From contig CAJXDE010000008.1 in NCBI GenBank assembly GCA_913052635.1, forward strand, positions 1 to 39,568: 39,568 nt of DNA, given 5' to 3'. Numbering within the stretch: the stretch's first letter is position 1; the number at the start of each line of letters is the position of its first letter. The stretch is from an uncultured Halieaceae bacterium (GTDB lineage: Bacteria; Pseudomonadota; Gammaproteobacteria; Pseudomonadales; Halieaceae). The position numbers were made by a program, and so were the translations under genes. Positions 27,173 to 36,548 of the stretch are shown here, one piece after another. The notes beneath the pieces were generated by a model. The model was not told the origin of the DNA. It ran no database searches and saw only the letters and a list, made by a program, of their open reading frames with translations.

Positions 27173-29826
27173 TCGCCGGTGCCCTCGTCCCCCTCCGCAA
27201 CGGCATCGTTCGCATCGCTTGGCGCTGCAGTCGCCCCGTCATCAGCCGCATCGCCTGCAACGGCCTGCACTTCGGTGGTCTCGACGTCGTCTTCAGCGAT
27301 CCGGCTGACACTCACCAACGCCTCACCCTCTCGCGTGCGGATCACGCGCACACCCTGGGTATTTCGTCCCTGCACGCTCACCTCTTCAACCCGGGTTCTC
27401 ACAGCAGTGCCCTGATTGGAGATGAGCATCATCTCGTCACCGTCCCAGACTTGCTCAGCGCCCACCAGGGAACCGTTACGCTCGGAGGTCGTCATCCCGA
27501 TGACCCCTTTGTTGCCCCGACCTTTGACAGGAAACTCACTGGTTTCCGATCGTTTGCCGTAGCCATTCTCGCTCACGGTAAGAATCTTGCTGCCTTCCTG
27601 TGGCACCACCAACGAAATGAGGCGGTGCCCTTCGCCCAGCTTGATGCCCCTGACGCCTCGGGCCGTCCGACCCATTGCGCGCACCCCTGACTCGGCAAAC
27701 CGCACCACCTTACCTTCACTGGAAAACAGCATGATGTCCTGACTACCATCCGTCACCGCGGTGCCGATCAGCACGTCACCCTCCTCGAGCTCGACCGCGC
27801 GCAGGCCAACACTGCGCTGACGGGAGAACAGACTCATATCGGTCTTCTTCACGGTACCGTTGGCAGTAGCCATGAAAATGAAATGATCTGTCTCATACCC
27901 TTCGATAGGCAGAATTGAGGTAATGCGCTCGCCCTCCTCCAGCGGCAAGAGATTTACCATGGGTCGCCCGCGGGCCGTTCGACTCGCCAGCGGAATATGG
28001 AACACTTTGAGCCAGTAGACCTTGCCCAGATTGGAGAAGCACAGGATCGTGGCATGGGTACTCGCAATCAGAAGGTGCTCGACAAAATCCTCGTCCTTGA
28101 CGGCCGTCGCACTTCTACCTGTTCCACCGCGTCGCTGGGCCTGATAGTCGGTGAGTGACTGCGTCTTGGCGTATCCACCATGAGAAATCGTGACAACCCG
28201 GTCTTCCTCGGTAATCAGATCCTCGACCGTCAGGTCATGGGCCGAATCGGAAATCTGTGTTTTACGATCATCCCCGAACTCTTCGACGACCTCCTCAAGT
28301 TCCTCTCGAATCACCTGCTTGAGCCGGTCGGGATCACTGAGGATTTCCAGATAATCCGCAATTTCGGCAATCTTGTCGGCGTACTCCTGAAGCAGCTTCT
28401 CGTGCTCCAAGCCCGTCAGGCGATGCAGCCGCAGATCCAGAATCGCCTGCGCCTGTGCAAGTGACAAGTGATACTGACCGTCGTGCAGACCCAATGCCTC
28501 GGGCAGGTCGTCGGGTCGGCAGGCATCAGCCCCCGCGCGCTCAAGCATCGCCATCACGTCACCGGGCGCCCAGGAACGCGCCATTAATCCCTCACGGGCA
28601 TCGGCCGCGGTCGGTGAGGCCTTGATCAACTCGATGACGGCATCAATATTGGCCAGCGCGATGGCCAGACCCTCGAGGACATGCCCCCGCTCGCGGGCCT
28701 TGCGCAGCAGATAGACCGTGCGGCGGGTCACAATTTCGCGTCGATGGCGGACAAACGCCTCAATCATTTGCTTCAGATTGAGCACTTTGGGCTCACCATC
28801 GACAAGGGCCACCATGTTGATGCCCACGACCGACTGTAGCTGGGTCTGCGCGTACAGATTGTTCAGCACCACATCACCCACTTCCCCGCGGCGCAGCTCA
28901 ATCACAACGCGGAGGCCGTCCTTGTCTGACTCATCCCGCAGTTCGGTGATCCCCTCGAGCTTCTTCTCTTTCACCAGCTCGGCAATCCGTTCGATCAAGC
29001 GCGACTTGTTCAGCTGGTAGGGAATCTCGTGGATGATGATGGTGTCTTTGCCCTTCGCTTCATCTGTGATGACCTCGGCCTTGGCCCGCACATAGATACG
29101 ACCGCGCCCCGTGCGATAGGCCTGCACAATCCCTGCACGGCCATTGATCTGGGCACCGGTGGGGAAATCGGGGCCGGGGATGTACTGCATCAGCTCATCC
29201 ACGTCGGTGTCAGGGTTCTGGAGGATCGCCAGACAGCCCGCAACTACCTCACGCAGGTTGTGGGGCGGAATGTTGGTGGCCATTCCCACCGCAATGCCCG
29301 ACGATCCGTTGACCAACAGATTGGGTACCCGGGTCGGCAGCACCGCGGGTATCTGCTCGGTGCCGTCATAGTTGTCGACAAAATCGACCGTTTCTTTGTC
29401 GAGATCAGCGAGCAAAGCATGGGCAATTTTCGACATGCGAATTTCGGTATAGCGCATGGCGGCGGCAGAGTCGCCGTCGATTGATCCAAAGTTGCCCTGC
29501 CCGTCTACGAGTGTGTAGCGCAGTGAAAAATCCTGAGCCATTCGCACGATGGTGTCGTACACCGCCGAGTCGCCGTGAGGGTGATACTTACCGATCACAT
29601 CGCCGACCACGCGCGCCGATTTTTTGTAGGGCTTGTTCCAGTCATTATTCAGCTCGTTCATCGCAAACAGCACTCTGCGGTGCACCGGCTTCAAGCCGTC
29701 TCGGACATCCGGCAAGGCGCGACCCACGATCACGCTCATGGCGTAGTCCATGTAGGACTGTTTCAGCTCATCTTCGATGTTGACGGGGAGGATTTCCCGC
29801 GCCATTTCCTGGGGATTTTCTGCCAT
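27169..29826 (-). CDS. gyrA: DNA gyrase subunit A
   Basis: [56 protein letters not shown]; GyrA-box-like QRRGGTGR. Confidence 0.97.
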   Translation of the reverse strand: MAENPQEMAREILPVNIEDELKQSYMDYAMSVIVGRALPDVRDGLKPVHRRVLFAMNELNNDWNKPYKKSARVVGDVIGKYHPHGDSAVYDTIVRMAQDFSLRYTLVDGQGNFGSIDGDSAAAMRYTEIRMSKIAHALLADLDKETVDFVDNYDGTEQIPAVLPTRVPNLLVNGSSGIAVGMATNIPPHNLREVVAGCLAILQNPDTDVDELMQYIPGPDFPTGAQINGRAGIVQAYRTGRGRIYVRAKAEVITDEAKGKDTIIIHEIPYQLNKSRLIERIAELVKEKKLEGITELRDESDKDGLRVVIELRRGEVGDVVLNNLYAQTQLQSVVGINMVALVDGEPKVLNLKQMIEAFVRHRREIVTRRTVYLLRKARERGHVLEGLAIALANIDAVIELIKASPTAADAREGLMARSWAPGDVMAMLERAGADACRPDDLPEALGLHDGQYHLSLAQAQAILDLRLHRLTGLEHEKLLQEYADKIAEIADYLEILSDPDRLKQVIREELEEVVEEFGDDRKTQISDSAHDLTVEDLITEEDRVVTISHGGYAKTQSLTDYQAQRRGGTGRSATAVKDEDFVEHLLIASTHATILCFSNLGKVYWLKVFHIPLASRTARGRPMVNLLPLEEGERITSILPIEGYETDHFIFMATANGTVKKTDMSLFSRQRSVGLRAVELEEGDVLIGTAVTDGSQDIMLFSSEGKVVRFAESGVRAMGRTARGVRGIKLGEGHRLISLVVPQEGSKILTVSENGYGKRSETSEFPVKGRGNKGVIGMTTSERNGSLVGAEQVWDGDEMMLISNQGTAVRTRVEEVSVQGRNTQGVRVIRTREGEALVSVSRIAEDDVETTEVQAVAGDAADDGATAAPSDANDAVAEGDEGTGE

Positions 29827-29904
29827 GCGGGCTACTTAACTCGGCCTCGTAATTGGGCCTTTTAGGGCCCGGATACGTAAAGTCAGAGTGTACCAAACAA
29901 CCCC

Positions 29905-29948
29905 GCCTCAAGCGAGTTTTTAGCGCCTAAAACAGGCGCTTTTGAGGC
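29905..29948. promoter_or_regulatory. Nested inverted repeats between divergent gyrA and mtaD-like genes
   Basis: Outer GCCTCAA (29905-29911)/TTGAGGC (29942-29948); inner AGCGCCT (29922-29928)-AAAAC-AGGCGCT (29934-29940). Confidence 0.55.
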
Positions 29949-29959
29949 CGCGGCCACTG

Positions 29960-29965
29960 TATAAT
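29960..29965 (+). promoter_or_regulatory. Consensus -10 element (TATAAT) for the mtaD-like/ubiG transcript
   Basis: TATAAT about 25 nt upstream of the ATG at 29990, followed by SD GAGGAG. Confidence 0.55.
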
Positions 29966-29989
29966 CGGCGGCCCGCATGAGGAGCCTCC

Positions 29990-31321
29990 ATGCCCGATTT
30001 TGACACGATCCTGCACCCCGATTTCCTGGTGCCAATGATGCCTCGCCGCGAGATCCTGACGGGTCACAGCGTGGCCGTTCGCACAGGGCAAATTGCCGCG
30101 ATTTTGCCCACCTCGGACGCGCAGGCTACCGACGCCGGAGAGCACATCGAACTACCCAACTGTGCGTTGATGCCGGGACTCATCAATCTGCATTGCCATG
30201 CCGCGATGTCGTTGCTGAGAGGTTATGCCGACGATCTGTCACTGATGACCTGGTTGCAGCGCTATATCTGGCCGACCGAGAGTCATTTCATCAGCCCGGA
30301 GTTTGTGCGCGACGGCTCCGAGCTGGCGATTGCCGATCTATTGATGGGCGGCACCACGACGCTGGCCGATCAGTACTTTTTCCCCGAGGTCACTGCCGAA
30401 GCGGTTGATCGTAGCGGTCTGCGCGCACTGCTGACCTTCCCGGTGATCGATGTCGAAACCGCATGGGCGCGAGACGCTGAATCCTGTATCAATCGAGGCC
30501 TGGCGTTACGCGATCAGTACCGCGATCACGATCGTATCGACGTCGGCTTTGGACCACACTCAACCTATATGTTGAGCGAAGGCACCCTCGCCAGAGTGGC
30601 GATGCTGGCTGAGGAGCTCGACGCCCACGTTCAGATCCACCTGCACGAAACGTGCGACGAGGTACTGGCCTCAGTAGGGCGTTCAGGTGTTCGCCCGATC
30701 GATTTTCTCGAGCAGGTCGGACTACTTGGGCCGCGTACCCAATGCGTGCACATGACAGCGCTGGGTGAACAAGATATTGATACGGTGGCCACGCATGGCG
30801 CGCACGTCGTGCACTGTCCCCGCTCAAACCTCAAGTTAGGCTCCCGTATTTGTCCGGTGCAAAAACTCCTCGACCGCGACATCAATGTGGCCTTGGGTAC
30901 CGACGGCGCTGCCAGCAATAACCGCCTGAGTATGCTGGGCGAACTGCAGACCGCGTCACTGATCGGCAAGAGTCAGCAAGGCGATCCGAAGGCGGTCGAC
31001 GCCTGGACCGCGTTGGAGATGGCGACATTGCATGGCGCGGCGGCATTGGGCCTGCAGAACCAATTGGGCAGTATTGAGGTAGGCAAAGCCGCTGATCTGA
31101 TCGCCCTGGATCTGTCTGGCCTGCAATACCTGCCGCGGCACGATCTCGCCTCGAGCCTGGTTTATGCCACCAGCGGCAACGAGGTGCTGTGGAGCTGGGT
31201 AGCGGGTAAAGCCCTGGTAAGCGCGGGCACGCTGCAAACACTCGACTACACTGACCTTGCCGAGAGAGCGGGTCGCTGGTCCGAACAACTCGGTGCATTC
31301 CGAAAAACACTGGAGTCCTGA
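29990..31321 (+). CDS. mtaD: TRZ/ATZ-family amidohydrolase (5-methylthioadenosine/S-adenosylhomocysteine deaminase-like)
   Basis: LMPGLINLHCHAAMSLLRGYADDLSLMTWLQRYIWPTE; VQIHLHET; VALGTDGAASNNRLSMLGEL metal-ligand motifs. Confidence 0.85.
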   Translation: MPDFDTILHPDFLVPMMPRREILTGHSVAVRTGQIAAILPTSDAQATDAGEHIELPNCALMPGLINLHCHAAMSLLRGYADDLSLMTWLQRYIWPTESHFISPEFVRDGSELAIADLLMGGTTTLADQYFFPEVTAEAVDRSGLRALLTFPVIDVETAWARDAESCINRGLALRDQYRDHDRIDVGFGPHSTYMLSEGTLARVAMLAEELDAHVQIHLHETCDEVLASVGRSGVRPIDFLEQVGLLGPRTQCVHMTALGEQDIDTVATHGAHVVHCPRSNLKLGSRICPVQKLLDRDINVALGTDGAASNNRLSMLGELQTASLIGKSQQGDPKAVDAWTALEMATLHGAAALGLQNQLGSIEVGKAADLIALDLSGLQYLPRHDLASSLVYATSGNEVLWSWVAGKALVSAGTLQTLDYTDLAERAGRWSEQLGAFRKTLES

Positions 31322-31325
31322 CTCG

Positions 31326-32033
31326 ATGCCCTTGAATGACAACGTCGACCGAGACGAGATCGCCAAATTTGAGAAGCTGGCGTCCCGCTGGTGGGATCCC
31401 AATAGCGAATTCAAACCGCTCCACGATATCAATCCGTTGCGCGCTGGCTGGATTGACCAGCACGCCGACGTGAAAGGCAAAAACTTACTGGATGTGGGCT
31501 GCGGCGGCGGGTTGCTCTGCGAGGCACTGGCGCACCGTGGCGCCACCGTCACGGGCATCGATATGGGAGAAGCGCCGTTGGCGGTAGCACGGCTTCACCA
31601 GCTGGAGAGCGGTGTTGAGGTCGACTACGTGCAGAGCACCGCCGAGGCCATGGCGGCCGAGCAGCAAGGCACCTTCGAGGTGGTCACCTGTCTCGAGATG
31701 CTGGAGCACGTGCCCGACCCCTCCACCGTGATTCAAGCCTGCGCCGACCTGTGTCAGCCCGGCGGCGATCTGTTCTTCTCCACCATCAACCGCAACCCCA
31801 AATCTTTCCTCTTCGCGATTGTGGGCGCTGAGTACATTCTGAATCTGCTGCCCCGCGGCACCCATGAATACGACAAATTGATCAAACCATCGGAGCTGGC
31901 CCGTTGGATCCGCGAGGCCGGGCTCGACATGAAGGAAATGATGGGCATGACCTACAACCCACTGACCAAGCGCTATCGGCTCACGCCGAATGATGTGTCG
32001 GTCAACTATCTGATTCGGGCAAAAAAGCCTTGA
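31326..32033 (+). CDS. ubiG: Ubiquinone biosynthesis O-methyltransferase (UbiG)
   Basis: KFEKLASRWWDPNSEFKPLHDINPLRAGWI; LLDVGCGGGLLCEALAHRGATVTGIDMG. Start trimmed to ATG 31326. Confidence 0.94.
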   Translation: MPLNDNVDRDEIAKFEKLASRWWDPNSEFKPLHDINPLRAGWIDQHADVKGKNLLDVGCGGGLLCEALAHRGATVTGIDMGEAPLAVARLHQLESGVEVDYVQSTAEAMAAEQQGTFEVVTCLEMLEHVPDPSTVIQACADLCQPGGDLFFSTINRNPKSFLFAIVGAEYILNLLPRGTHEYDKLIKPSELARWIREAGLDMKEMMGMTYNPLTKRYRLTPNDVSVNYLIRAKKP

Positions 32034-32704
32034 CACGGCCTACGGTGAGCGCGGTGCTGTTTGACCTCGACGGCACGCTGATCGATACCGCTCCAGAGTT
32101 TATTCACATTGGCCTGCGGCTCCGCGCTGAGGCCGGTCTCCCCCCTATCGATGCCAAGACGATCTGGCACAGCGTCTCCAACGGTGCCATCGGCATGGTG
32201 GAAACTGCACTCGAGATGCCCACCTACGATCCGGCCTTCGAGCAGTGGCGGCAGCGATTTCTAACGCTCTACGAGGCTGGTCTGGGCGATCTCAGCCACC
32301 CTTACCCAGGGCTGCCGGAACTGGTTGCCGGTCTGCACAAAGCGGGGGTTGCCTGGGGTGTTGTCACTAACAAACTGTCGCGATTCGCGCTCCCACTGAT
32401 GAACAAGATGCCCTTTGATCCTGCGGCGGACGCGGTGGTGACGCCTGATCACGTCCATCAGCCCAAGCCCGATCCCGAGTCGATCCTGCTCGCCTGTGAA
32501 CAGTTATCCTGCGACCCCGCCGAGACCCTGTTTATCGGGGATCACCTAAGGGATATCGAGGCAGGTCGGGGCGCGGGATGCTATACCATCGGGGCGGCCT
32601 ACGGCTATCTGGCCCCCGGAGAGGCTGCAAGCAGCTGGCAGGCAGACGCGGTGGCCGAGAATAGTCTCGAGCTGGCCGAGATGATCTCGGGCATGGTTTC
32701 ATGA
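32030..32704 (+). CDS. mupP: HAD-family phosphatase, MupP/Gph-like
   Basis: AVLFDLDGTLIDTAPEF; VVTNKLSRFALPLM; FIGDHLRDIEAGRGAG. Sits between ubiG and a YciK-like SDR, as in pseudomonads. Apparent TTG start overlapping the ubiG stop. Confidence 0.8.
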   Translation: MTRPTVSAVLFDLDGTLIDTAPEFIHIGLRLRAEAGLPPIDAKTIWHSVSNGAIGMVETALEMPTYDPAFEQWRQRFLTLYEAGLGDLSHPYPGLPELVAGLHKAGVAWGVVTNKLSRFALPLMNKMPFDPAADAVVTPDHVHQPKPDPESILLACEQLSCDPAETLFIGDHLRDIEAGRGAGCYTIGAAYGYLAPGEAASSWQADAVAENSLELAEMISGMVS

Positions 32705-33456
32705 CTTTCCTACCTGATGATTGGCAAGCCTCCAGTAGCGAGCTGGCGGGTAAAACAATACTGGTTACCGGAGCTAACCGCGGCATCGGTGAGGCCGTCG
32801 CGCTCAGCTGCGCCCAACACGGTGCCGAGGTACTGCTCCTGGGTCGCGACGAAGCGGCACTGGCGCGAGTCTATGACCAGATTATCGAGCTGGGGTGCCC
32901 GACGCCGGGCATGATTCCATTGGATCTCACCACCCGCGATCCTTCTCTCTACGACACGCTGGTAGATGAACTCTCCAGAGCCAACGTGGTGCTCGACGGG
33001 TTGGTGCACAATGCCAGTGTGCTCGGCGAGCGTCGCGCGTTGGCACAAACATCACCATCGAGCTGGGACGAGGTCCTGCAGGTCAACATGACCGCTGTCT
33101 TTTTACTCACCCGCGCACTGATGCCACTGCTCGAGGCGGCCCCGGCCGCCTCGGTCGTGCTCACAAGCTCTGGCGTGGGGCGGAGAGGTAAAGCCTATTG
33201 GGGCGCTTACGCAGTGTCGAAATTTGCCACCGAGGGCTATATGCAGGTGCTCGCCGATGAGTTGGGCGCGACCAGCACCGTGCGGGTGAATAGTTTGAAC
33301 CCAGGGGCACTCAACACGGGAATGCGCAGAGCAGCCTATCCCGGAGAACCGCCGGATACCAACCCGATGCCCGACGCATTGACCGATCGGTGGCTGTATC
33401 TGCTGAGTGATGCCAGTCGTGATGTCCACGGACAGGCCTTGAGCGCACAGAGCTAA
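32701..33456 (+). CDS. yciK: Short-chain dehydrogenase/reductase, YciK-like
   Basis: KTILVTGANRGIGEAVALSCAQHGAEVLLLGRDE; SSGVGRRGKAYWGAYAVSKFATEG. Confidence 0.85.
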   Translation: MTFLPDDWQASSSELAGKTILVTGANRGIGEAVALSCAQHGAEVLLLGRDEAALARVYDQIIELGCPTPGMIPLDLTTRDPSLYDTLVDELSRANVVLDGLVHNASVLGERRALAQTSPSSWDEVLQVNMTAVFLLTRALMPLLEAAPAASVVLTSSGVGRRGKAYWGAYAVSKFATEGYMQVLADELGATSTVRVNSLNPGALNTGMRRAAYPGEPPDTNPMPDALTDRWLYLLSDASRDVHGQALSAQS

Positions 33457-33461
33457 AGCGC

Positions 33462-34349
33462 TCAGTCGCTGCGTCGGCTGCGACGTCCCGCCACCCGCTG
33501 TCCCTTCTTTGCGAACCGCTGACGACGCTCCAAATCCTTTTTGGACAATGAAGCGACCTCTTTTGTGGGCAGTGCCGCCATCTGATAGATCACGTCCACA
33601 TCCCGCTGCGGCAACTCCAGCCACTGTCCCTTTTTGAGTTTGGATGGCAGGAACACGTCGCCATAGCGAACACGCTTCAGTCGCGACACAGTGGTGCCCT
33701 GTGATTCCCACAGGCGTCGGACCTCACGATTACGCCCCTCCATCAGCACGACATAAAAGAAGCGATTGATGCCGTCACCGCCGCCTTCCTGAATGTCAGA
33801 GAATCGCGCTGGTCCATCGTCGAGCTGTACGCCGTCTTTCAAGCGCTCGAGCATTGGCTCATCGACCCGCCCCATAACGCGCACAAGGTACTCGCGCTCA
33901 ATTACATTAGAGGGGTGCATCAGCGCGTTGGCCAACGCCCCGTCTGTCGTGAACAGCAACACACCGGAGGTATTGAAATCGAGGCGGCCCACCGAAATCC
34001 AGCGGCCACTCCTCAATTTGGGCAGACGCTCGAACACGGTTTTACGGCCCTCGGGATCATCCCGGGAGCACACTTCTCTGACCGGCTTGTGATAGAGGAG
34101 CACACGCACCTGCTCAGTCGCGTCTACCTCCAGCGGTTTGCCGTCTAAACGCAAGGTCTGCCCCGCATGAATCCGATCGCCGAGCGTAGCCAGGCTGCCA
34201 TCGACGGTGACGCGACCCTCTTCAATCCAGCGCTCCATCTTGCGCCGCGAACCCAGACCCAGATTCGCCAGCACCTTCTGCAGCTTCTGGCCTTTGTCCT
34301 CGACGATCGACTCGGGCGAGTCAGTCTTGGCGGCTGTCTTGCTCGGCAT
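33462..34349 (-). CDS. rluB: 23S rRNA pseudouridine synthase RluB-like
   Basis: S4 domain (EKLQKVLANLGLGSRRKMERWIEEGRVTVDG) and RSUA family catalytic GRLDFNTSGVLLFTTDGALANALMHPSN. Confidence 0.9.
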   Translation of the reverse strand: MPSKTAAKTDSPESIVEDKGQKLQKVLANLGLGSRRKMERWIEEGRVTVDGSLATLGDRIHAGQTLRLDGKPLEVDATEQVRVLLYHKPVREVCSRDDPEGRKTVFERLPKLRSGRWISVGRLDFNTSGVLLFTTDGALANALMHPSNVIEREYLVRVMGRVDEPMLERLKDGVQLDDGPARFSDIQEGGGDGINRFFYVVLMEGRNREVRRLWESQGTTVSRLKRVRYGDVFLPSKLKKGQWLELPQRDVDVIYQMAALPTKEVASLSKKDLERRQRFAKKGQRVAGRRSRRSD

Positions 34350-35034
34350 AGTCTGCGTCTTCTAATGCCGACTGATCGTCATCCGGCGTTTCAGTGTCTT
34401 CCGTTTCCGTCCCGGATTGGGAGGCTTCGCCTTCCCCGTCCGATGCAGCATCAGCGTCGGAGGCCTGCTCGGGGACTTCGAGGGCCAGTTCGCCGGACAA
34501 ATTATCGAGTTCCTTGATCTCTGCCAGGGGCGGCAACTGGTCCAACGATTTCAGGTTGAAGTAATCGAGAAACTGCCGGGTCGTCGCATACATGGCCGGT
34601 CGGCCCGGGACATCACGGTGTCCCACCACCCGCACCCATTCCCGCTCCAGCAGGGTTTTGATGATGTTTGTGCTCACCGCAACGCCGCGAATCTCTTCAA
34701 TCTCACCTCGCGTTATGGGCTGGCGGTAAGCAATCAGAGATAGCGTCTCCATGAGCGCTCGCGAATAGCGGGCGGGACGCTCCTGCCAGAGCCGGCCTAC
34801 CCATGCCGCCAGATCCTGTCGCACCTGAAATCGATACCCAGAGGCGACTTGCACCAGTTCGTAGCCCCGGTCTTCACAACGCTCTTCAACTAACTTGATT
34901 GCCGCGCGAATGTCGTCCTTGGACGGACGCTCGTTCTCCTCGAACAACAGCGCCATGCGCTGCACGGATAGCGGCTCACCTGCCGCCAGCAGTGCGCCTT
35001 CCAAAATCTGCACCAACCCCGCTTCCATGTTCAC
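34321..35034 (-). CDS. scpB: Segregation and condensation protein B
   Basis: VQILEGALLAAGEPLSVQRMALLFEE...; RYSRALMETLSLIAYRQPITRGEIEEIRGVAVSTNIIKTLLEREWVRVVGHRDVPGRPAMYATT. Confidence 0.93.
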   Translation of the reverse strand: MNMEAGLVQILEGALLAAGEPLSVQRMALLFEENERPSKDDIRAAIKLVEERCEDRGYELVQVASGYRFQVRQDLAAWVGRLWQERPARYSRALMETLSLIAYRQPITRGEIEEIRGVAVSTNIIKTLLEREWVRVVGHRDVPGRPAMYATTRQFLDYFNLKSLDQLPPLAEIKELDNLSGELALEVPEQASDADAASDGEGEASQSGTETEDTETPDDDQSALEDADYAEQDSRQD

Positions 35035-35906
35035 TCCGATTTCGCTTTGATGTGGATAGAGCCAAAACCCTCTGTCTGAACCAGCTCGATCAAGGACTCT
35101 TTCATGAGCTCCATCAGCGCCAGGAACGTGACGACTACCCCCAGCCGGCCTTCCTCGGGCTTGAAAAGGGAAACGAAGGGGACAAAGCCGCCTTGCGTCA
35201 ATGTTTCCAAAACCTGGGACATCCGCTCTCTAGTTGACAGCGACTCCATCTGTATCTGGTGACTCGCGTACATCTCTGCCCGTCGCAGCACCTCTCCGAG
35301 CGCAAGAAGCACTTCGCGCATATCCACCTCGGGCAGCGGTCGCTCCAGACGTAGGTCCGGCGGCGCTGCCGAAGCCTGCCACAACTCCCGCTCCAGACGC
35401 GGCATCGCCTCGAGATCCTCCGCCACCTTTTTAAATCGCTCGTATTCCTGCAGACGACGCACGAGGTTGGCCCGGGGATCCTCCTCGTCTTCTTCTACCT
35501 CGCTGGAGCGCGGCAATAACATGCGCGACTTGATCTCAGCCAACATCGCCGCCATAAGGAGGTACTCGGCTGCCAGCTCAAACTGCATGGCATCCATCAG
35601 TTCGACATAGCGCATGTATTGCTCGGTGATCTGCGCAACGTCGATATCGAGAATGTCGAGGTTCTGGCGACGGATCAAATACAGCAGCAGGTCAAGTGGC
35701 CCCTCGAAGGCGTCGAGGAACACCTCAAGCGCCTGTGGGGGGATGTATAGATCCTTGGGCAGATCGGTGACCGCTTCCCCCCGGACCATAGCGAAAGGCA
35801 TCTCTCCCTGCTCGGGCCGGAGTGCGGGCATATCAGTGTCTGCCGTGGGGTTTTCCGGCACGCTTGTGGCGCCCTCCTCCGGGGCGTTTTCAGCAGGATT
35901 GGTCAC
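35031..35906 (-). CDS. scpA: Segregation and condensation protein A
   Basis: FEGPLDLLLYLIRRQNLDILDIDVAQITEQYMRYVELMDAMQFELAAEYLLMAAMLAEIKSRMLLPR. Confidence 0.93.
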   Translation of the reverse strand: MTNPAENAPEEGATSVPENPTADTDMPALRPEQGEMPFAMVRGEAVTDLPKDLYIPPQALEVFLDAFEGPLDLLLYLIRRQNLDILDIDVAQITEQYMRYVELMDAMQFELAAEYLLMAAMLAEIKSRMLLPRSSEVEEDEEDPRANLVRRLQEYERFKKVAEDLEAMPRLERELWQASAAPPDLRLERPLPEVDMREVLLALGEVLRRAEMYASHQIQMESLSTRERMSQVLETLTQGGFVPFVSLFKPEEGRLGVVVTFLALMELMKESLIELVQTEGFGSIHIKAKSE

Positions 35907-35921
35907 GGCGAAATTATACCC

Positions 35922-36548
35922 TCAGGCGGCCTCAAAGTCGCTGACGTCACCGACGCCGCGGCGCAAAATGAGCGGTGCTGGGCCGGTCAAATCAATCACG
36001 CTGGTCGCCTCCAGTCCGCAGAAACCGCCATCGATCACGAGATCCACTTCATGCTCGAGCTGATCCCGGATGTCATAGGGGTCGGTCAGCGGGTATTCAT
36101 CCCCGGGGAGCGCCAGCGTCGCACTCATCAGCGGCTCATCAAGCGCCTGCAGCAGCGCCTGGGGAATCGGATGGTCCGGCACCCTCAAGCCAATGGTCTT
36201 GCGCTTCGGTTGCACCAGACGTTTCGGTACATCACGCGTTGCCTCTAATATGAAAGTGAAGGGACCGGGGGTGGCATGACGCAGCAGTCGGTAGGCGGTG
36301 TTATCTACACGGGCGTAGGTGCCCAACTCCGACAAGTCGCGGCACACCAGCGTGAAATTATGGTCGTCCCGCAAGGCACGGATCCGCCGGATGCGCTCCA
36401 TGGCCTTCCTGTCTCCCAACTGGCAGCCCAGCGCATAGGCTGAGTCCGTGGGATACACCACAACACCACCGCGCTGAATAATGTCTACCGCCTGCTGTAT
36501 CAATCGAGCCTGCGGTGTCTCGGGGTGGATGGCAAAAAACTGGCTCAC
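35922..36548 (-). CDS. L-threonylcarbamoyladenylate synthase family (Sua5/YciO/YrdC)
   Basis: QAVDIIQRGGVVVYPTDSAYALGCQLGDRKAMERIRRIRALRDDHNFTLVCRDLSELGTYA; PGPFTFILEATRDVPKR. Confidence 0.88.
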   Translation of the reverse strand: MSQFFAIHPETPQARLIQQAVDIIQRGGVVVYPTDSAYALGCQLGDRKAMERIRRIRALRDDHNFTLVCRDLSELGTYARVDNTAYRLLRHATPGPFTFILEATRDVPKRLVQPKRKTIGLRVPDHPIPQALLQALDEPLMSATLALPGDEYPLTDPYDIRDQLEHEVDLVIDGGFCGLEATSVIDLTGPAPLILRRGVGDVSDFEAA

